Assembly (NCBI RefSeq): GCF_015910445.1 | Contig: NZ_CP048882.1 | Span: forward strand, 5,701,501 to 5,765,500 | Direction: 5' to 3' | DNA length: 64,000 nucleotides | Source of the DNA: Streptomyces bathyalis | GTDB lineage: Bacteria; Actinomycetota; Actinomycetes; Streptomycetales; Streptomycetaceae | Shown: one piece after another, positions 1-7,967 of the stretch | Layout of the letters: every line of letters starts with the position of its first letter | How positions within the stretch are numbered: the stretch's first letter is position 1 | Translations under genes and position numbers: made by a program | Notes under the pieces: model-generated | Databases searched by the model: none | Told to the model about the DNA's origin: nothing | The model's input: the letters and a program-made list of their open reading frames with translations, nothing else

Positions 1-42
1 CGCCCTGCCGTACGTCCCGCCCCGGCGCCCGGAGCGCGGCAT

Positions 43-127
43 CCCGGACAGCCGGCTGACAGCCGGTCCGGGTCTGCGGCGCCAGCGAGACCTTCGGCCT
101 AGCAGCGTCAGTCATGTACGACGCTGC
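43..127 (+). promoter_or_regulatory. Probable 3' half of a yybP-ykoY (manganese) riboswitch
   Basis: Upstream of the Gdt1-type transporter gene. A compound hairpin (CCGGCT 52-57 with AGCCGG 61-66, extended by CCCGGA 43-48 with TCCGGG 67-72) is followed by AGCGAGACCTTCGGCC (84-99). That stretch matches the conserved 3' arm of yybP-ykoY elements as I remember it (GC-AGACCTT-GCC). A second perfect 8-bp hairpin, GCAGCGTC (102-109) with GACGCTGC (120-127), follows and could be the expression platform. The conserved 5' loop (GGGGAGUAG) is not in the window and would lie before base 1. The family is known to control Mn2+ efflux genes, which fits the downstream gene. The call rests on half an element. 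Confidence 0.5.
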
Positions 128-181
128 CGTGCCGAAGCGTGCTCCGCTCCGGGACGGCAGCCCTTCCCGGAGGACCGATCA

Positions 182-769
182 GTGATCAGCCTTTCCGTCG
201 CAGCCGTCGTCTTCGGCGTCGTCTTCCTCGCAGAACTGCCCGACAAGACAGCCCTCGCGGGGCTGATGCTGGGGACGCGCTACCGCGCCTCGTACGTCTT
301 CGCGGGCGTCGCCGCCGCCTTCGTCCTGCACGTCGTTCTCGCTGTGGCGGCCGGCAGCGTACTGACGCTGCTTCCGCACCGCATCGTCCAGGCCGTGGTC
401 GGTGTGCTCTTCCTCGCCGGGGCCGCGGTGCTGCTGCTGAAGAAGGACGAAGGGGAGGGGGAGGAGCAGGCCAGGACCCCGGCAGGCCAGTCCTTCTGGA
501 AGGTGGCCTCCAGCGGCTTCATGCTCATCCTGGTCGCGGAGTTCGGAGACCTGACCCAGATCATGACCGCCAACCTCGCGGCCCGCTACGACGACCCCGT
601 CTCGGTCGGCCTCGGCGCCGTGCTCGCGCTGTGGTCGGTGGCGGCGATCGGCATCCTCGGCGGCCGTACGCTCATGCGCTTCGTGCCACTGCGGTGGATC
701 ACCAGGGTCGCCGCACTGGTCATGATCGGTCTTGCCGCCTTCAGCCTGTACGAGGCCGTGGCGCCGTGA
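182..769 (+). CDS. TMEM165/GDT1 (UPF0016) family cation transporter, probably Mn2+ export
   Basis: 195-residue integral membrane protein with six hydrophobic segments in two halves. Each half carries the family signature: ELPDKT near residue 18 and EFGDLTQ near residue 120. These acidic E-x-x-D motifs line the ion path in Gdt1/UPF0016 proteins, which move Mn2+ or Ca2+ out of the cytosol. A charged KKDEGEGEE loop separates the halves. The GTG start at 182 has GGAGGA (169-174) about 8 bases upstream. The likely Mn riboswitch upstream argues for Mn2+ as the substrate. Family is secure; the ion is inferred. Confidence 0.85.
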   Translation: MISLSVAAVVFGVVFLAELPDKTALAGLMLGTRYRASYVFAGVAAAFVLHVVLAVAAGSVLTLLPHRIVQAVVGVLFLAGAAVLLLKKDEGEGEEQARTPAGQSFWKVASSGFMLILVAEFGDLTQIMTANLAARYDDPVSVGLGAVLALWSVAAIGILGGRTLMRFVPLRWITRVAALVMIGLAAFSLYEAVAP

Positions 770-1075
770 CGGAGACCGCGACCGGACGCAGCGACGAGGC
801 GCCGTGACGAGGCGCCGTGACGGGACGCCGGTTCGGGACGCCGCACGGCCTGATCGCCGAGCGGCCTTCCCCGGCGGCGTGAGCCTCTGCGCCGGACTTC
901 CTCCTCCTGATGATGCGCCCGGTGAGCGGTGCCTTACTCTGATGCCCCTCGCGTCACCGCGATGTTTCCCGCTCTCCTCCGACTCGGCAGGCCGAAGCGG
1001 CAGTTGAGCGGTGAGGCGCCGGGCGGAACCGGGCCCGGACCAGAACCGGACCACGAATCGAAGACGGGGGAACCT
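770..1075. other. Gene-free stretch between transporter and lipoprotein genes
   Basis: About 300 bases. Short GC-rich direct repeats (GACGAGGCGCCGTGAC-like, around 790-830) follow the transporter stop. I see no convincing gene. The promoter of the following lipoprotein gene must lie here; no clear -35/-10 pair stands out. Confidence 0.4.
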
Positions 1076-2176
1076 GTGCGTATTGACGGACGTATAGGCA
1101 GGGCAGCGGGCGTTGTCGTGCTGATGCTGGCCGCGGCGGCCTGTGGCGGCGGCGATTCGGAGCAGGAGGGGAAGGCCTCGGCGGACGCGCCCGAGCAGGC
1201 CGCTCCCGTGCGTCCCGTCCCGGTGGAGAAGCAGCAGCGCGAGATCAGCTGGTCGGATCTCAAGAATCAGTCGCATGCGCTGCGGGCGGCTCCCAGCGGA
1301 CTGGCACGCGGTTCCGAGGCCGACTTCAAGAATGTCCGGCTGGACGACGACCTGAAGGGCAAGGTGCCCTACTACCTCACGGTCTCGTACACGAACGAGA
1401 GCAAGAAGCGGCTGGAACGGCCTTCGCCCGAAAGGGACTTCGCGCTCGCCGCCGCGGACGGGAAGGCGGGCGAGGTGGTCTCCGTCTTCTCCTCGGCGCT
1501 CTCCAAGAAGTCCGGTCTGCCGAAGGCGTGTTCAAAGAGCGCACCGGAATCGCTGGAGCCGGGCGGCAAGGCGACCGTGTGCCGGATCGTCATGATGCCG
1601 AAGAACCGGCCGCCGGCCGCGGTCTCCTACACCGGCCGGGACGCCCGCGGCAACGAGAGCGACCCGGTCATCTGGAAGGCCGGCGACGGCGGGAAGGGCG
1701 AACTTCCCAGCGACGTACTTCCGTTGAAGAAGCCGGCGGAGTCGGCCGTTGAGGACGCCGAGGGCCGCACCGTCAAGGTTCGGGCGACGCCCCGGAGCAT
1801 CCGGGCCGGCAAGCTCGCGGACCTCAGCCGGTTCAAGCTGGATGCGGACGACAAGAAGAAGGTTCCGTACTACGTCACCGTCGAATACCGCAACGACGGC
1901 CCGCACAAGCTGCTTCCGCAGATGAACCAGAAGACCGAACTGCGCGCCGTCAGCGGGCAGTCGGCACGCAGGCTGACTCTGATCGACTTCGGCGGCGACG
2001 GCGTCCCGCAGTGCCCGGACGCCAAGCCCGACGGACTCGTGAAGCCGAAGTCCTCCGTGAGGGAGTGCTCCGTCTTCATGCTTCCGAAGACCGACTCGCC
2101 CGCCGCCCTCGTCTTCACGGGTGAAGGCAGCTCGGCGAAGACCGTGACCTGGCAGGCGCCGGGAAGCGCCAAGTAA
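1076..2176 (+). CDS. Lipoprotein with an internally duplicated ~130-residue domain
   Basis: Start set at GTG 1076, preceded by GGGGG at 1066-1070. An earlier in-frame ATG (929) would put the signal peptide in the middle of the protein. From 1076 the product is 366 residues with a basic N-terminus, hydrophobic stretch and lipobox LAAAAC followed by GGG, so it should be a membrane-anchored extracytoplasmic lipoprotein. The mature part contains two related modules. One begins FKNVRLDDDLKGKVPYYLTV and the other FKLDADDKKKVPYYVTVEY; each later has a Cys pair, a MMPK/MLPK strand and a PAAVSYTG/PAALVFTG strand. This looks like a duplicated beta-sandwich. No enzyme motif is visible and the function is unknown. 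Confidence 0.75.
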   Translation: MRIDGRIGRAAGVVVLMLAAAACGGGDSEQEGKASADAPEQAAPVRPVPVEKQQREISWSDLKNQSHALRAAPSGLARGSEADFKNVRLDDDLKGKVPYYLTVSYTNESKKRLERPSPERDFALAAADGKAGEVVSVFSSALSKKSGLPKACSKSAPESLEPGGKATVCRIVMMPKNRPPAAVSYTGRDARGNESDPVIWKAGDGGKGELPSDVLPLKKPAESAVEDAEGRTVKVRATPRSIRAGKLADLSRFKLDADDKKKVPYYVTVEYRNDGPHKLLPQMNQKTELRAVSGQSARRLTLIDFGGDGVPQCPDAKPDGLVKPKSSVRECSVFMLPKTDSPAALVFTGEGSSAKTVTWQAPGSAK

Positions 2177-2198
2177 CCCCGCTCGCACGGCAATTCGG

Positions 2199-2222
2199 CC
2201 CCGGGCCCCGAAGGGCCCGGGG
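2199..2222. terminator. Bidirectional hairpin terminator between convergent genes
   Basis: Perfect 10-bp stem CCCCGGGCCC (2199-2208) and GGGCCCGGGG (2213-2222) with a CGAA tetraloop. It lies in the 46-base gap between the lipoprotein stop (2176) and the response-regulator stop (2223). No U-tract is present, as is usual in high-GC actinomycetes. Confidence 0.7.
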
Positions 2223-2888
2223 TCAGCGGCGGTCGTCGGCGAAGAGCCCGTGCCGGTTGGCGAGGACGATGGCCTGTGCACGGTCGCGCAGGCCCAGCTT
2301 CATGAGGATGCGGGTGATGTGTGTCTTCACCGTCGCCTCGCTGATGAAGAGCCGGGAGGCGATCTCGGCGTTGGACTGTCCCTGGGCGAGGAGTCGCAGG
2401 ACCTCCCGCTCGCGGCCCGTCAGTTGGCCGTACCCCGGTGGAGGGGTCGGGTCGGGCGGCGGGTTGGCGGTGTAGCGGCTGATGAGCCGGCGCGTCATCG
2501 CGGGGGACAGCACGGCGTCGCCGCTCGCGGCCGAGCGGACGGCCTGCTGAATGAGCTCGGCGGGGGAGTCCTTGAGGACGAATCCGTCGGCTCCCGCCGC
2601 CAGCGCCTGATGCAGATAGCTGTCGAGCCCGAATGTGGTGACGATGACGATGCGCGGGGTCCGCGGCCGGGAGTGCAGAGCGCGGGTGACGGCGATGCCG
2701 TCGCTGCCCGGCATCCTGATGTCGAGCAGGACGACGTCGGGGTTCAAGTGAGCGGCCTGTGCGAGGGTTTCGGGCCCCGAGGCCGCTTCCCCCACGACGG
2801 TGAGGTCGTCCGCGGCGTCGATGACCAGGGACAGGCCCCCGCGGACGAGGGGCTCGTCGTCGGCGATCAGGACACGGATGGCGTTCAC
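2223..2888 (-). CDS. NarL/LuxR-family response regulator
   Basis: 221 residues. The N-terminal receiver domain has the acidic pair in IADDEP, the phospho-acceptor in VVLLDIRMPGSDG, a Thr in VTTFG and the Lys in VLKDSP. The C-terminal LuxR helix-turn-helix contains LTGREREVLRLLAQG and NAEIASRLFISEATVKTHI. GTG start at 2888 overlaps the kinase stop (GTGA), so the two are translationally coupled. A longer upstream reading is antisense-like Arg-rich sequence and was dropped. It probably binds the palindromes at 4130-4200 and controls its own operon and the divergent membrane protein. Confidence 0.93.
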   Translation of the reverse strand: MNAIRVLIADDEPLVRGGLSLVIDAADDLTVVGEAASGPETLAQAAHLNPDVVLLDIRMPGSDGIAVTRALHSRPRTPRIVIVTTFGLDSYLHQALAAGADGFVLKDSPAELIQQAVRSAASGDAVLSPAMTRRLISRYTANPPPDPTPPPGYGQLTGREREVLRLLAQGQSNAEIASRLFISEATVKTHITRILMKLGLRDRAQAIVLANRHGLFADDRR

Positions 2889-4084
2889 GCGGTTTTCCTC
2901 GGCAGCTCGACGGCGAGGACGAATCCGCCGTCCTCGCCGGGTGACGCGTCCAACGTTCCGCCGAGGGCGGTCACGCGCTCCCGCAGGCCGATCAACCCCG
3001 TGCCGGTTCCCTGGACGACGGAGCGAACAGGCGCGGCCGGAGCGCAGTTGACGACGGTGACGGTCAGGCCTCCGCCGTTCGCGCACACCGTGACGTCGAC
3101 CTTGCTGCCGGGCGCGTACCGGACCGCGTTGGTGAGTCCCTCCTGGACGGTGCGGTAGGCGGCGTGACCCAGGCTCGGAGGCTGGCCTGCACCAGCGGGG
3201 ACAGGAGACAGGCTGATGTCGAGTCCGCTGCCCCGGGCCCCCTCCACCAGAGCCGGCACGTCGTCCAGTCCCGGGCTCGGCGCGGACGGTCCGGTGCCGC
3301 CGCCGGGATCGTCGTCGTCCTCACGGAGGATGTGCAGCATCGCGCGCAGATCCTCCGTGGCCCGGCGGCCCGTCTTCTCTATGGACGCGAGCGCGGTCTC
3401 CGCGGCCTCGGGCTGAGCGCGGGCGATGAGGCGGGTGCCGGTGGCCTGGAGCACCATCAGCGTGACCGCGTGCGCGACGGTGTCGTGCAGATCGCGTGCG
3501 ACGTCCTGGCGTTCGGCGGCGACAGCAGCCTGTATCCGGGCCTCCCGCTCCCGTTCGGCCTGCCGGCGGGCCTCCGCCTCGCGGGCGAGCCGCTCGCCCG
3601 CGCGCCCGGAACGGCCGAGGAGCCAGGCCGCCCACAGGGCCACGCTGACGAACAGCCCGTCACCGAGCGGATCCGAGTTGACGGCGATGGGGCCCGCCCA
3701 TTCCTCCGTCAGGGCCAGTCCCAGCAGGAGGAGCGCCGCCCATCGGGTCGAGCTGCAGCGCCCGGCGCAGTGGGCGGCCACCAGCACTCCCAGCAGCGGC
3801 ATCGCGAGATGCGTGGACGGCGTGAGCCACGTGGTCTGCGCCATCGCCGCGGCCAGGCCCATGACGACGGTGAACCCCGGATGCCGGCGCCCGGCGACGA
3901 GCGGCGCCGTCATCCCCGCCCCGCACAGGACGTTCGCCCACAGCGGTCCCGTCAGGTCGGGCGACACGGCTGTCTCGCGGGCGGCGACCAGGGTGAACAG
4001 CAGCGCCGCGAGGACGCCCCAGGCGGGGCCCTTCGCGGCCTTCGCGCGGGCTCGTTCCGCCAGGTCCCGCCACCGACCGGTCAC
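2885..4084 (-). CDS. Two-component sensor histidine kinase (HisKA_3 type)
   Basis: 399 residues, GTG start. The N-terminal half has four to six membrane segments (residues about 20-150) with no sizeable extracellular domain, so it probably senses a membrane or envelope signal. A short coiled stretch rich in Arg/Glu/Ala leads into the phospho-acceptor box RDLHDTVAHAVTLM. The HATPase_c domain follows with an N-box-like QEGLTNAVRYAPG and GLRERVTALGG near the C-terminus. It pairs with the response regulator whose gene it overlaps by 4 bases. Family is secure; the signal is unknown. Confidence 0.92.
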   Translation of the reverse strand: MTGRWRDLAERARAKAAKGPAWGVLAALLFTLVAARETAVSPDLTGPLWANVLCGAGMTAPLVAGRRHPGFTVVMGLAAAMAQTTWLTPSTHLAMPLLGVLVAAHCAGRCSSTRWAALLLLGLALTEEWAGPIAVNSDPLGDGLFVSVALWAAWLLGRSGRAGERLAREAEARRQAEREREARIQAAVAAERQDVARDLHDTVAHAVTLMVLQATGTRLIARAQPEAAETALASIEKTGRRATEDLRAMLHILREDDDDPGGGTGPSAPSPGLDDVPALVEGARGSGLDISLSPVPAGAGQPPSLGHAAYRTVQEGLTNAVRYAPGSKVDVTVCANGGGLTVTVVNCAPAAPVRSVVQGTGTGLIGLRERVTALGGTLDASPGEDGGFVLAVELPRKTA

Positions 4085-4129
4085 GTGGTCAGTCTAGGAA
4101 CGCCCCGGGCCGTGCGGGGCGGCTCTTCG

Positions 4130-4145
4130 TACGACGAAGGTCGCA
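4130..4145. promoter_or_regulatory. Operator-like inverted repeat, imperfect copy
   Basis: TACGACGAAGGTCGCA matches the perfect palindrome at 4185-4200 at 13 of 16 positions. Centres of the two sites are 55 bp apart. It lies between the divergent kinase and DUF418 genes, close to the kinase start. Confidence 0.45.
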
Positions 4146-4184
4146 CTCGGGCCGTCGTCGGCGCCGCTCACAACGAAGCGTGGC

Positions 4185-4200
4185 TACGACCGAGGTCGTA
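4185..4200. promoter_or_regulatory. Perfect 16-bp palindrome, likely response-regulator operator
   Basis: TACGACCGAGGTCGTA: 7-bp half-sites around GA. It sits in the divergent promoter gap between the two-component operon and the DUF418 gene. LuxR-type regulators commonly bind such inverted repeats beside their own operon. The role is inferred from position and symmetry. Confidence 0.55.
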
Positions 4201-4287
4201 CGGGGCGATGAGAGCTCCGGCAGACGCCTGCGAGGTGCCGCTCTCCATACGGTCGGGTGCGTTTCCGTCCGACAGGAGCCATACGCC

Positions 4288-5601
4288 ATGCAAGCGTCCG
4301 CACCCCGGCCTTCGCAGCCGCAGCCCTACCAGGCCAACTCCCCGGCGCCCGCCCCGTTCACCGCGCCCGAAGCCCCCGGATCGGGCCCGGGTCCGGCGGC
4401 CCCGGCGGACGGCAGACGCCTGGCCGACGTGGACGCCCTGCGCGGCTTCGCCCTGCTGGGCATCCTGGTGGTCAACGCCACCTACTTCGCCTCGGTGTTC
4501 CACGGCACGGGGATCGAGGACCCCGCCTTCACATCCCGCACCGACACGGTCGTCGGCTGGTTCGTCTCCACGTTGCTCGAGACGAAGTTCTACCTGCTGT
4601 TCTCGTTCCTCTTCGGCTACTCCTTCACCCTGCAACGCCGGGCAGCGGCCCGCCGCGGAACGCGCTTCACCGCCTCCATGCTCCGCCGCCTGGCCATGCT
4701 GGCCGTCATCGGTGCCGCACACGCCGTACTGCTCTTCACCGGCGACATCCTCACCACCTACGCGATGCTCGGCCTGATACTGCTGTGCCTGGGCAGGCTG
4801 CGGCCGCGTACCGCTGTCCTCGTGGCGGTCGTGCTGCTGACCCTGACCGCCGCCGTCTATGCGGGACTTGGCGCGCTCCAGGCCGCCGCCGGCGGACACG
4901 GACCTCCCGACGCCGCCTCGATCACCGCCGATGCCCGCAGCCTCGCCGGACAGCTCACCGGAAACCCCGGCCAGGTCGTCGCCGCGCATCTTCGGGACCT
5001 GCCCGACACCGCGGCCGTCCTGTTGCTCTTCCAGGCTCCCGCGGCCCTGGCCATGTTCCTGCTCGGCCTCGCGGCGGGGACGTGCAACGTCCTCGCCGGC
5101 CCCCTCCGTCACTGCGCGGCCGCTCGCCGCATCCAGTGGATCGGCTTTCCCGTCGGACTGGCCGGGAGCGTGATCTACACCCACGCGGGGCTGCACGGCC
5201 CGGGCACCCCCTACGAGGCGTACGCACTGGCCGTCGACCTGCTCACGGCCCCCGCACTCACCGCCGCGTACGTCGTGACCCTCCTGTGTGCCCTCCACGG
5301 CCGCTGCGGTGAGCGGCTCACAGGTGTGCTGGCACCGGCCGGCCGGATGGCGCTGAGCAACTACCTTCTCCAATCCGCCGTGCTGGCCGTGGTGTTCACC
5401 GGCTACGGGCTCTCCGCCGTGGGGCGGCTGCACCCACCGGCGGTACTGGCGCTCGCCCTTGCGCTCTACCTGATCCAACTGCGGCTGTCCGCGCACTGGA
5501 TGAGGACCCACGCCCACGGCCCCGTCGAATGGGTTCTGCGTGCCGTCACGGTGCTCGAATTCCCCGCCTGGCGGCGAATTGCAGGACGTCACAGCGGTTG
5601 A
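4288..5601 (+). CDS. DUF418 / YeiB-family membrane protein
   Basis: 437 residues from ATG 4288, preceded by ACAGGAG (4272-4278). A Pro/Ala-rich cytosolic N-terminus leads to RLADVDALRGFALLGILVVN, the hallmark start of the DUF418/acyltransferase_3-like fold, then about ten membrane segments. Family hallmarks include KFYLLFSFLFGYSF and the C-terminal PAGRMALSNYLLQS, followed by a short GPVEWVLRAVT motif typical of DUF418. The biochemical role of the family is not settled. The divergent two-component system with shared palindromes suggests this gene is its main target. Confidence 0.88.
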   Translation: MQASAPRPSQPQPYQANSPAPAPFTAPEAPGSGPGPAAPADGRRLADVDALRGFALLGILVVNATYFASVFHGTGIEDPAFTSRTDTVVGWFVSTLLETKFYLLFSFLFGYSFTLQRRAAARRGTRFTASMLRRLAMLAVIGAAHAVLLFTGDILTTYAMLGLILLCLGRLRPRTAVLVAVVLLTLTAAVYAGLGALQAAAGGHGPPDAASITADARSLAGQLTGNPGQVVAAHLRDLPDTAAVLLLFQAPAALAMFLLGLAAGTCNVLAGPLRHCAAARRIQWIGFPVGLAGSVIYTHAGLHGPGTPYEAYALAVDLLTAPALTAAYVVTLLCALHGRCGERLTGVLAPAGRMALSNYLLQSAVLAVVFTGYGLSAVGRLHPPAVLALALALYLIQLRLSAHWMRTHAHGPVEWVLRAVTVLEFPAWRRIAGRHSG

Positions 5602-5821
5602 ACGCGTCTCTCGGGTGTCCCCTTCGCGGGAGCCGGTCGCGGACCGACGGTCAACGGCAGCTGGATCGAATGACTCTCGTCACCTTCGTACGTCATTTCG
5701 GACTGCGATTGACCGAACGCCCCACGAACCACGTAAGGTGCACGGCTGGACAGTCACTGGCGATTCGGGTGGCATCGGCGCGTGAACGGCGCGGCGACAG
5801 CACCCAAGGGGAGGGGCCGGG

Positions 5822-6871
5822 ATGACGGCGCATAGATGCTGCCCGGAATGCGGTGCGGAGTTGACCGCCGACGGGGGGAAGTTCTGTGGCTGCGTAGGCC
5901 CGTTCACGGCTGAGCACGTCGACCCGATGCACATACGCCCGTATGTGGACCTGCCGGAACCCGAAGACGAGGGGTCTCAGGCGCCCGACCTCGAACCCTT
6001 CGCCCGCTGCGGCCAGGGCGAGACGGCGGAGATGCCCGTGGTGCGCCCGTACGACATGGAGCCGGAGGAGTCCGCCACTTCGGGCATGCCCGGCGAGACC
6101 GGCGTCCTGCCGGTCCACGTCCACGGAGCCCCTCAGGGCGGCCCGTCCGCCACGCGGGGCGGCAGCCACCGCCGCACGAAGGGCCGTGGCAACTACGCCT
6201 ACGGGCGGGACGAGGGTGACGGCAGGCGCCGCGGTCCCGCCAGGGTCGCGCTCGCCGCGGCCGGTGTCGTCGCGGCCCTGGGCGCCGGACTGCTGACGAC
6301 GCAGGTATTCACGGACGACGGCGGCGGCGACGACCGCAGTCTCAGCACCGACGACACCGCTCTCCCGGACATGCCCAGCGGCGGCCCGACGAAGGACCCG
6401 TCGCGCACGGAGGAGCGCAAGAGCGACAACAAGCCCTCCGCGAAGCCGACTTCACGCACCGCCGGCCCGCGCGCCGACCGGGACAGCGACGGGCACACCG
6501 GCCGGGACCCCGCCCCTTCCGGCACGACTTCCGCTGCGCCCGGCACCCCTGGTGACTCGGACGGGCGCGGCAACGGCGGGGGTTGGGGCGGCGACCACGG
6601 CCGTGACCGTCCGCGCCCTCCTCAGGAGTCGACGCAGCCGGGCGGCGAGACGCTGCGCCCGGGTGACAGCGGCCCGGAGGTCGCCGAGTTGCAGCGGCGG
6701 CTCAAGCAGGTCGGTGCGCTCGACGACGACACCCCCGAGGACGGCGTCTACTCGCGGCAGGTCCAGCGCGCGGTCGCCCAGTTCCAGGCGCGCAACGAGG
6801 TGCGCGGGGACGAGTTCGGCGAGTACGGCCCCAACACGCGCCGAGCCCTGGAGTCCCAGACCTCGGGCTGA
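5822..6871 (+). CDS. Membrane protein with zinc-ribbon N-terminus and extracellular peptidoglycan-binding domain
   Basis: 349 residues. The first 30 carry CCPECG and CGC cysteines resembling a small zinc ribbon. A basic stretch at about 120-140 precedes one membrane segment (ARVALAAAGVVAALGAGLLT). Then comes a long Ser/Thr/Pro/Gly/Asp-rich spacer and a C-terminal PG_binding_1 domain: LRPGDSGPEVAELQRRLKQ, DGVYSRQVQRAVAQFQ, GPNTRRALE. Topology implies the ribbon is cytosolic and the binding domain reaches the wall. It probably links a cytosolic factor or assembly to the cell wall; the partner is unknown. The upstream gap (5602-5821) has a possible TTGACC-N19-TAAGGT promoter near 5710. Confidence 0.75.
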   Translation: MTAHRCCPECGAELTADGGKFCGCVGPFTAEHVDPMHIRPYVDLPEPEDEGSQAPDLEPFARCGQGETAEMPVVRPYDMEPEESATSGMPGETGVLPVHVHGAPQGGPSATRGGSHRRTKGRGNYAYGRDEGDGRRRGPARVALAAAGVVAALGAGLLTTQVFTDDGGGDDRSLSTDDTALPDMPSGGPTKDPSRTEERKSDNKPSAKPTSRTAGPRADRDSDGHTGRDPAPSGTTSAAPGTPGDSDGRGNGGGWGGDHGRDRPRPPQESTQPGGETLRPGDSGPEVAELQRRLKQVGALDDDTPEDGVYSRQVQRAVAQFQARNEVRGDEFGEYGPNTRRALESQTSG

Positions 6872-6940
6872 CCGGCCCGCCTCGGGCTTCGGGGCGGACG
6901 CACAACCGCCGGACGGCACGGCTGGCGCTCACTCCCTTCT

Positions 6941-7031
6941 CTTTGTATCGTGATGAAACAAAGTGGTTCCGCCCGTTCCCCTGCGCCAGGCTGCCTGGCC
7001 CGCGGGTCCCCTGACCGGCGGGCGGGACCAC
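6941..7031 (+). promoter_or_regulatory. Leader of the HAD gene with two nested inverted repeats
   Basis: An AT-rich inverted repeat CTTTGTATC-GTGAT-GAAACAAAG (6941-6963, one mismatch) is followed by GTGGTTCCGCCCG (6963-6975), which pairs with CGGGCGGGACCAC (7019-7031) at 12 of 13 positions. Both lie between the upstream gene's stop and the HAD start at 7070. The AT-rich part stands out in this GC-rich background. Operator or structured leader; no known RNA family recognised. Confidence 0.35.
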
Positions 7032-7069
7032 CTTGGTTCTGTCTCCGTACGTGAGGGAGCCCGCGCCCG

Positions 7070-7735
7070 ATGACGACACCGCAACCGCCCCTCACCGCCC
7101 GCGGGCTGCTGCTCGACATGGACGGCACGCTCGTGAACTCCGACGCCGTCGTCGAACGCGTCTGGACCGACTGGGCCCTCTCCAAGGGCGTCGACCCGGC
7201 CGCGGTGCTCAGCATCGCGCACGGCCGTCAGGGCTACATCACGATGGCCGACGTCCTCCCCGACCGGCCCATGCAGGTCAACCACGCGGAGAACGAGGAA
7301 CTCCTCGCCCGTGAGACGCGCGAACTGGACGGCATCGTCCCGGTCCCCGGAGCACTCGCCTTCATGGCCGCTGTCGCAGGCGTGCCCCACGCGCTCGTGA
7401 CGTCCGCCGACTGCGGTCTCGCGACGGCCCGCATGCGCGCGGCCGAGGTGCGCATCCCGGACGTGTGCATCACGTCCGAGAGCGTGAGCGCGAGCAAGCC
7501 GGACCCCGAGGGCTTCCTGAAGGGGGCGGCCGAACTCGGCCTCCCGCCGGAGGAGTGCGTGGCGTTCGAGGACTCCGGCGCGGGCATCGCGGCGGCGCGA
7601 GCGGCCGGGATGCGGGTCGTGGGTGTCGGGGCGCGGGCGGCCGAGCACCGGCCCACGGCCCACGTCGGCGACCTGACCCGGGTCAAGGCCGAGCCTCTGC
7701 CGGACGGAGGCATCCGGCTCGCCTTCACGGCCTGA
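7070..7735 (+). CDS. HAD-superfamily phosphatase (subfamily IA, sugar-phosphatase type)
   Basis: 221 residues. All four HAD motifs are present: DMDGTLVNS (nucleophile Asp and acid Asp), VTSAD, the Lys in SKPDPEGF, and FEDSGAG. The alpha-helical cap between motifs I and II is of class C1. Such enzymes hydrolyse sugar or polyol phosphates, and the closest described relatives act on small sugar phosphates. The substrate cannot be read from the sequence. It is monocistronic with an unusual structured leader upstream. Confidence 0.85.
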   Translation: MTTPQPPLTARGLLLDMDGTLVNSDAVVERVWTDWALSKGVDPAAVLSIAHGRQGYITMADVLPDRPMQVNHAENEELLARETRELDGIVPVPGALAFMAAVAGVPHALVTSADCGLATARMRAAEVRIPDVCITSESVSASKPDPEGFLKGAAELGLPPEECVAFEDSGAGIAAARAAGMRVVGVGARAAEHRPTAHVGDLTRVKAEPLPDGGIRLAFTA

Positions 7736-7804
7736 CCCGGCCCGGAGGCGGTCGGACTCGCGCGATCGGTGGCGGAGCGGGCAGGGCTGCTCGTCGGGTC
7801 CCGC

Positions 7805-7967
7805 CGGTCAGGGCTCGCGGCGGAACAGGGTTCGCGCGGTCAGGGCTCGGGGGACCAGGGCTCGCGCGGTCAGGAATCGCCGGTCATGGCTCGCGCGGTC
7901 AGGGCTCGCGCGGTCAGGAATCGCGAGTCATGGCTCGCGCGGTCAGGGCTCGCGGCGGAACAGGGCC
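7805..7967. repeat. 15-bp tandem minisatellite, about ten degenerate units
   Basis: Head-to-tail units of about 15 bp with consensus GCTCGCGCGGTCAGG, with variants such as AATCGCCGGTCATG. The variant GCTCGCGGCGGAACAGG occurs at both ends (about 7811-7828 and 7948-7964). The right-hand copy is the coding end (FRREP-stop) of the minus-strand methyltransferase remnant. The array therefore looks like slippage expansion of that 3' end. There are no spacers, so this is not a CRISPR array. Confidence 0.8.

Noticed and set aside
4168..5592. 474-codon minus-strand frame opposite the DUF418 gene
   Set aside because: Gly/Gln/Arg-rich shadow with no membrane segments or motifs; the plus strand encodes the DUF418 protein.
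7805..7967. Possible CRISPR array at the 15-bp repeats
   Set aside because: Units are contiguous without spacers and there are no cas genes nearby.
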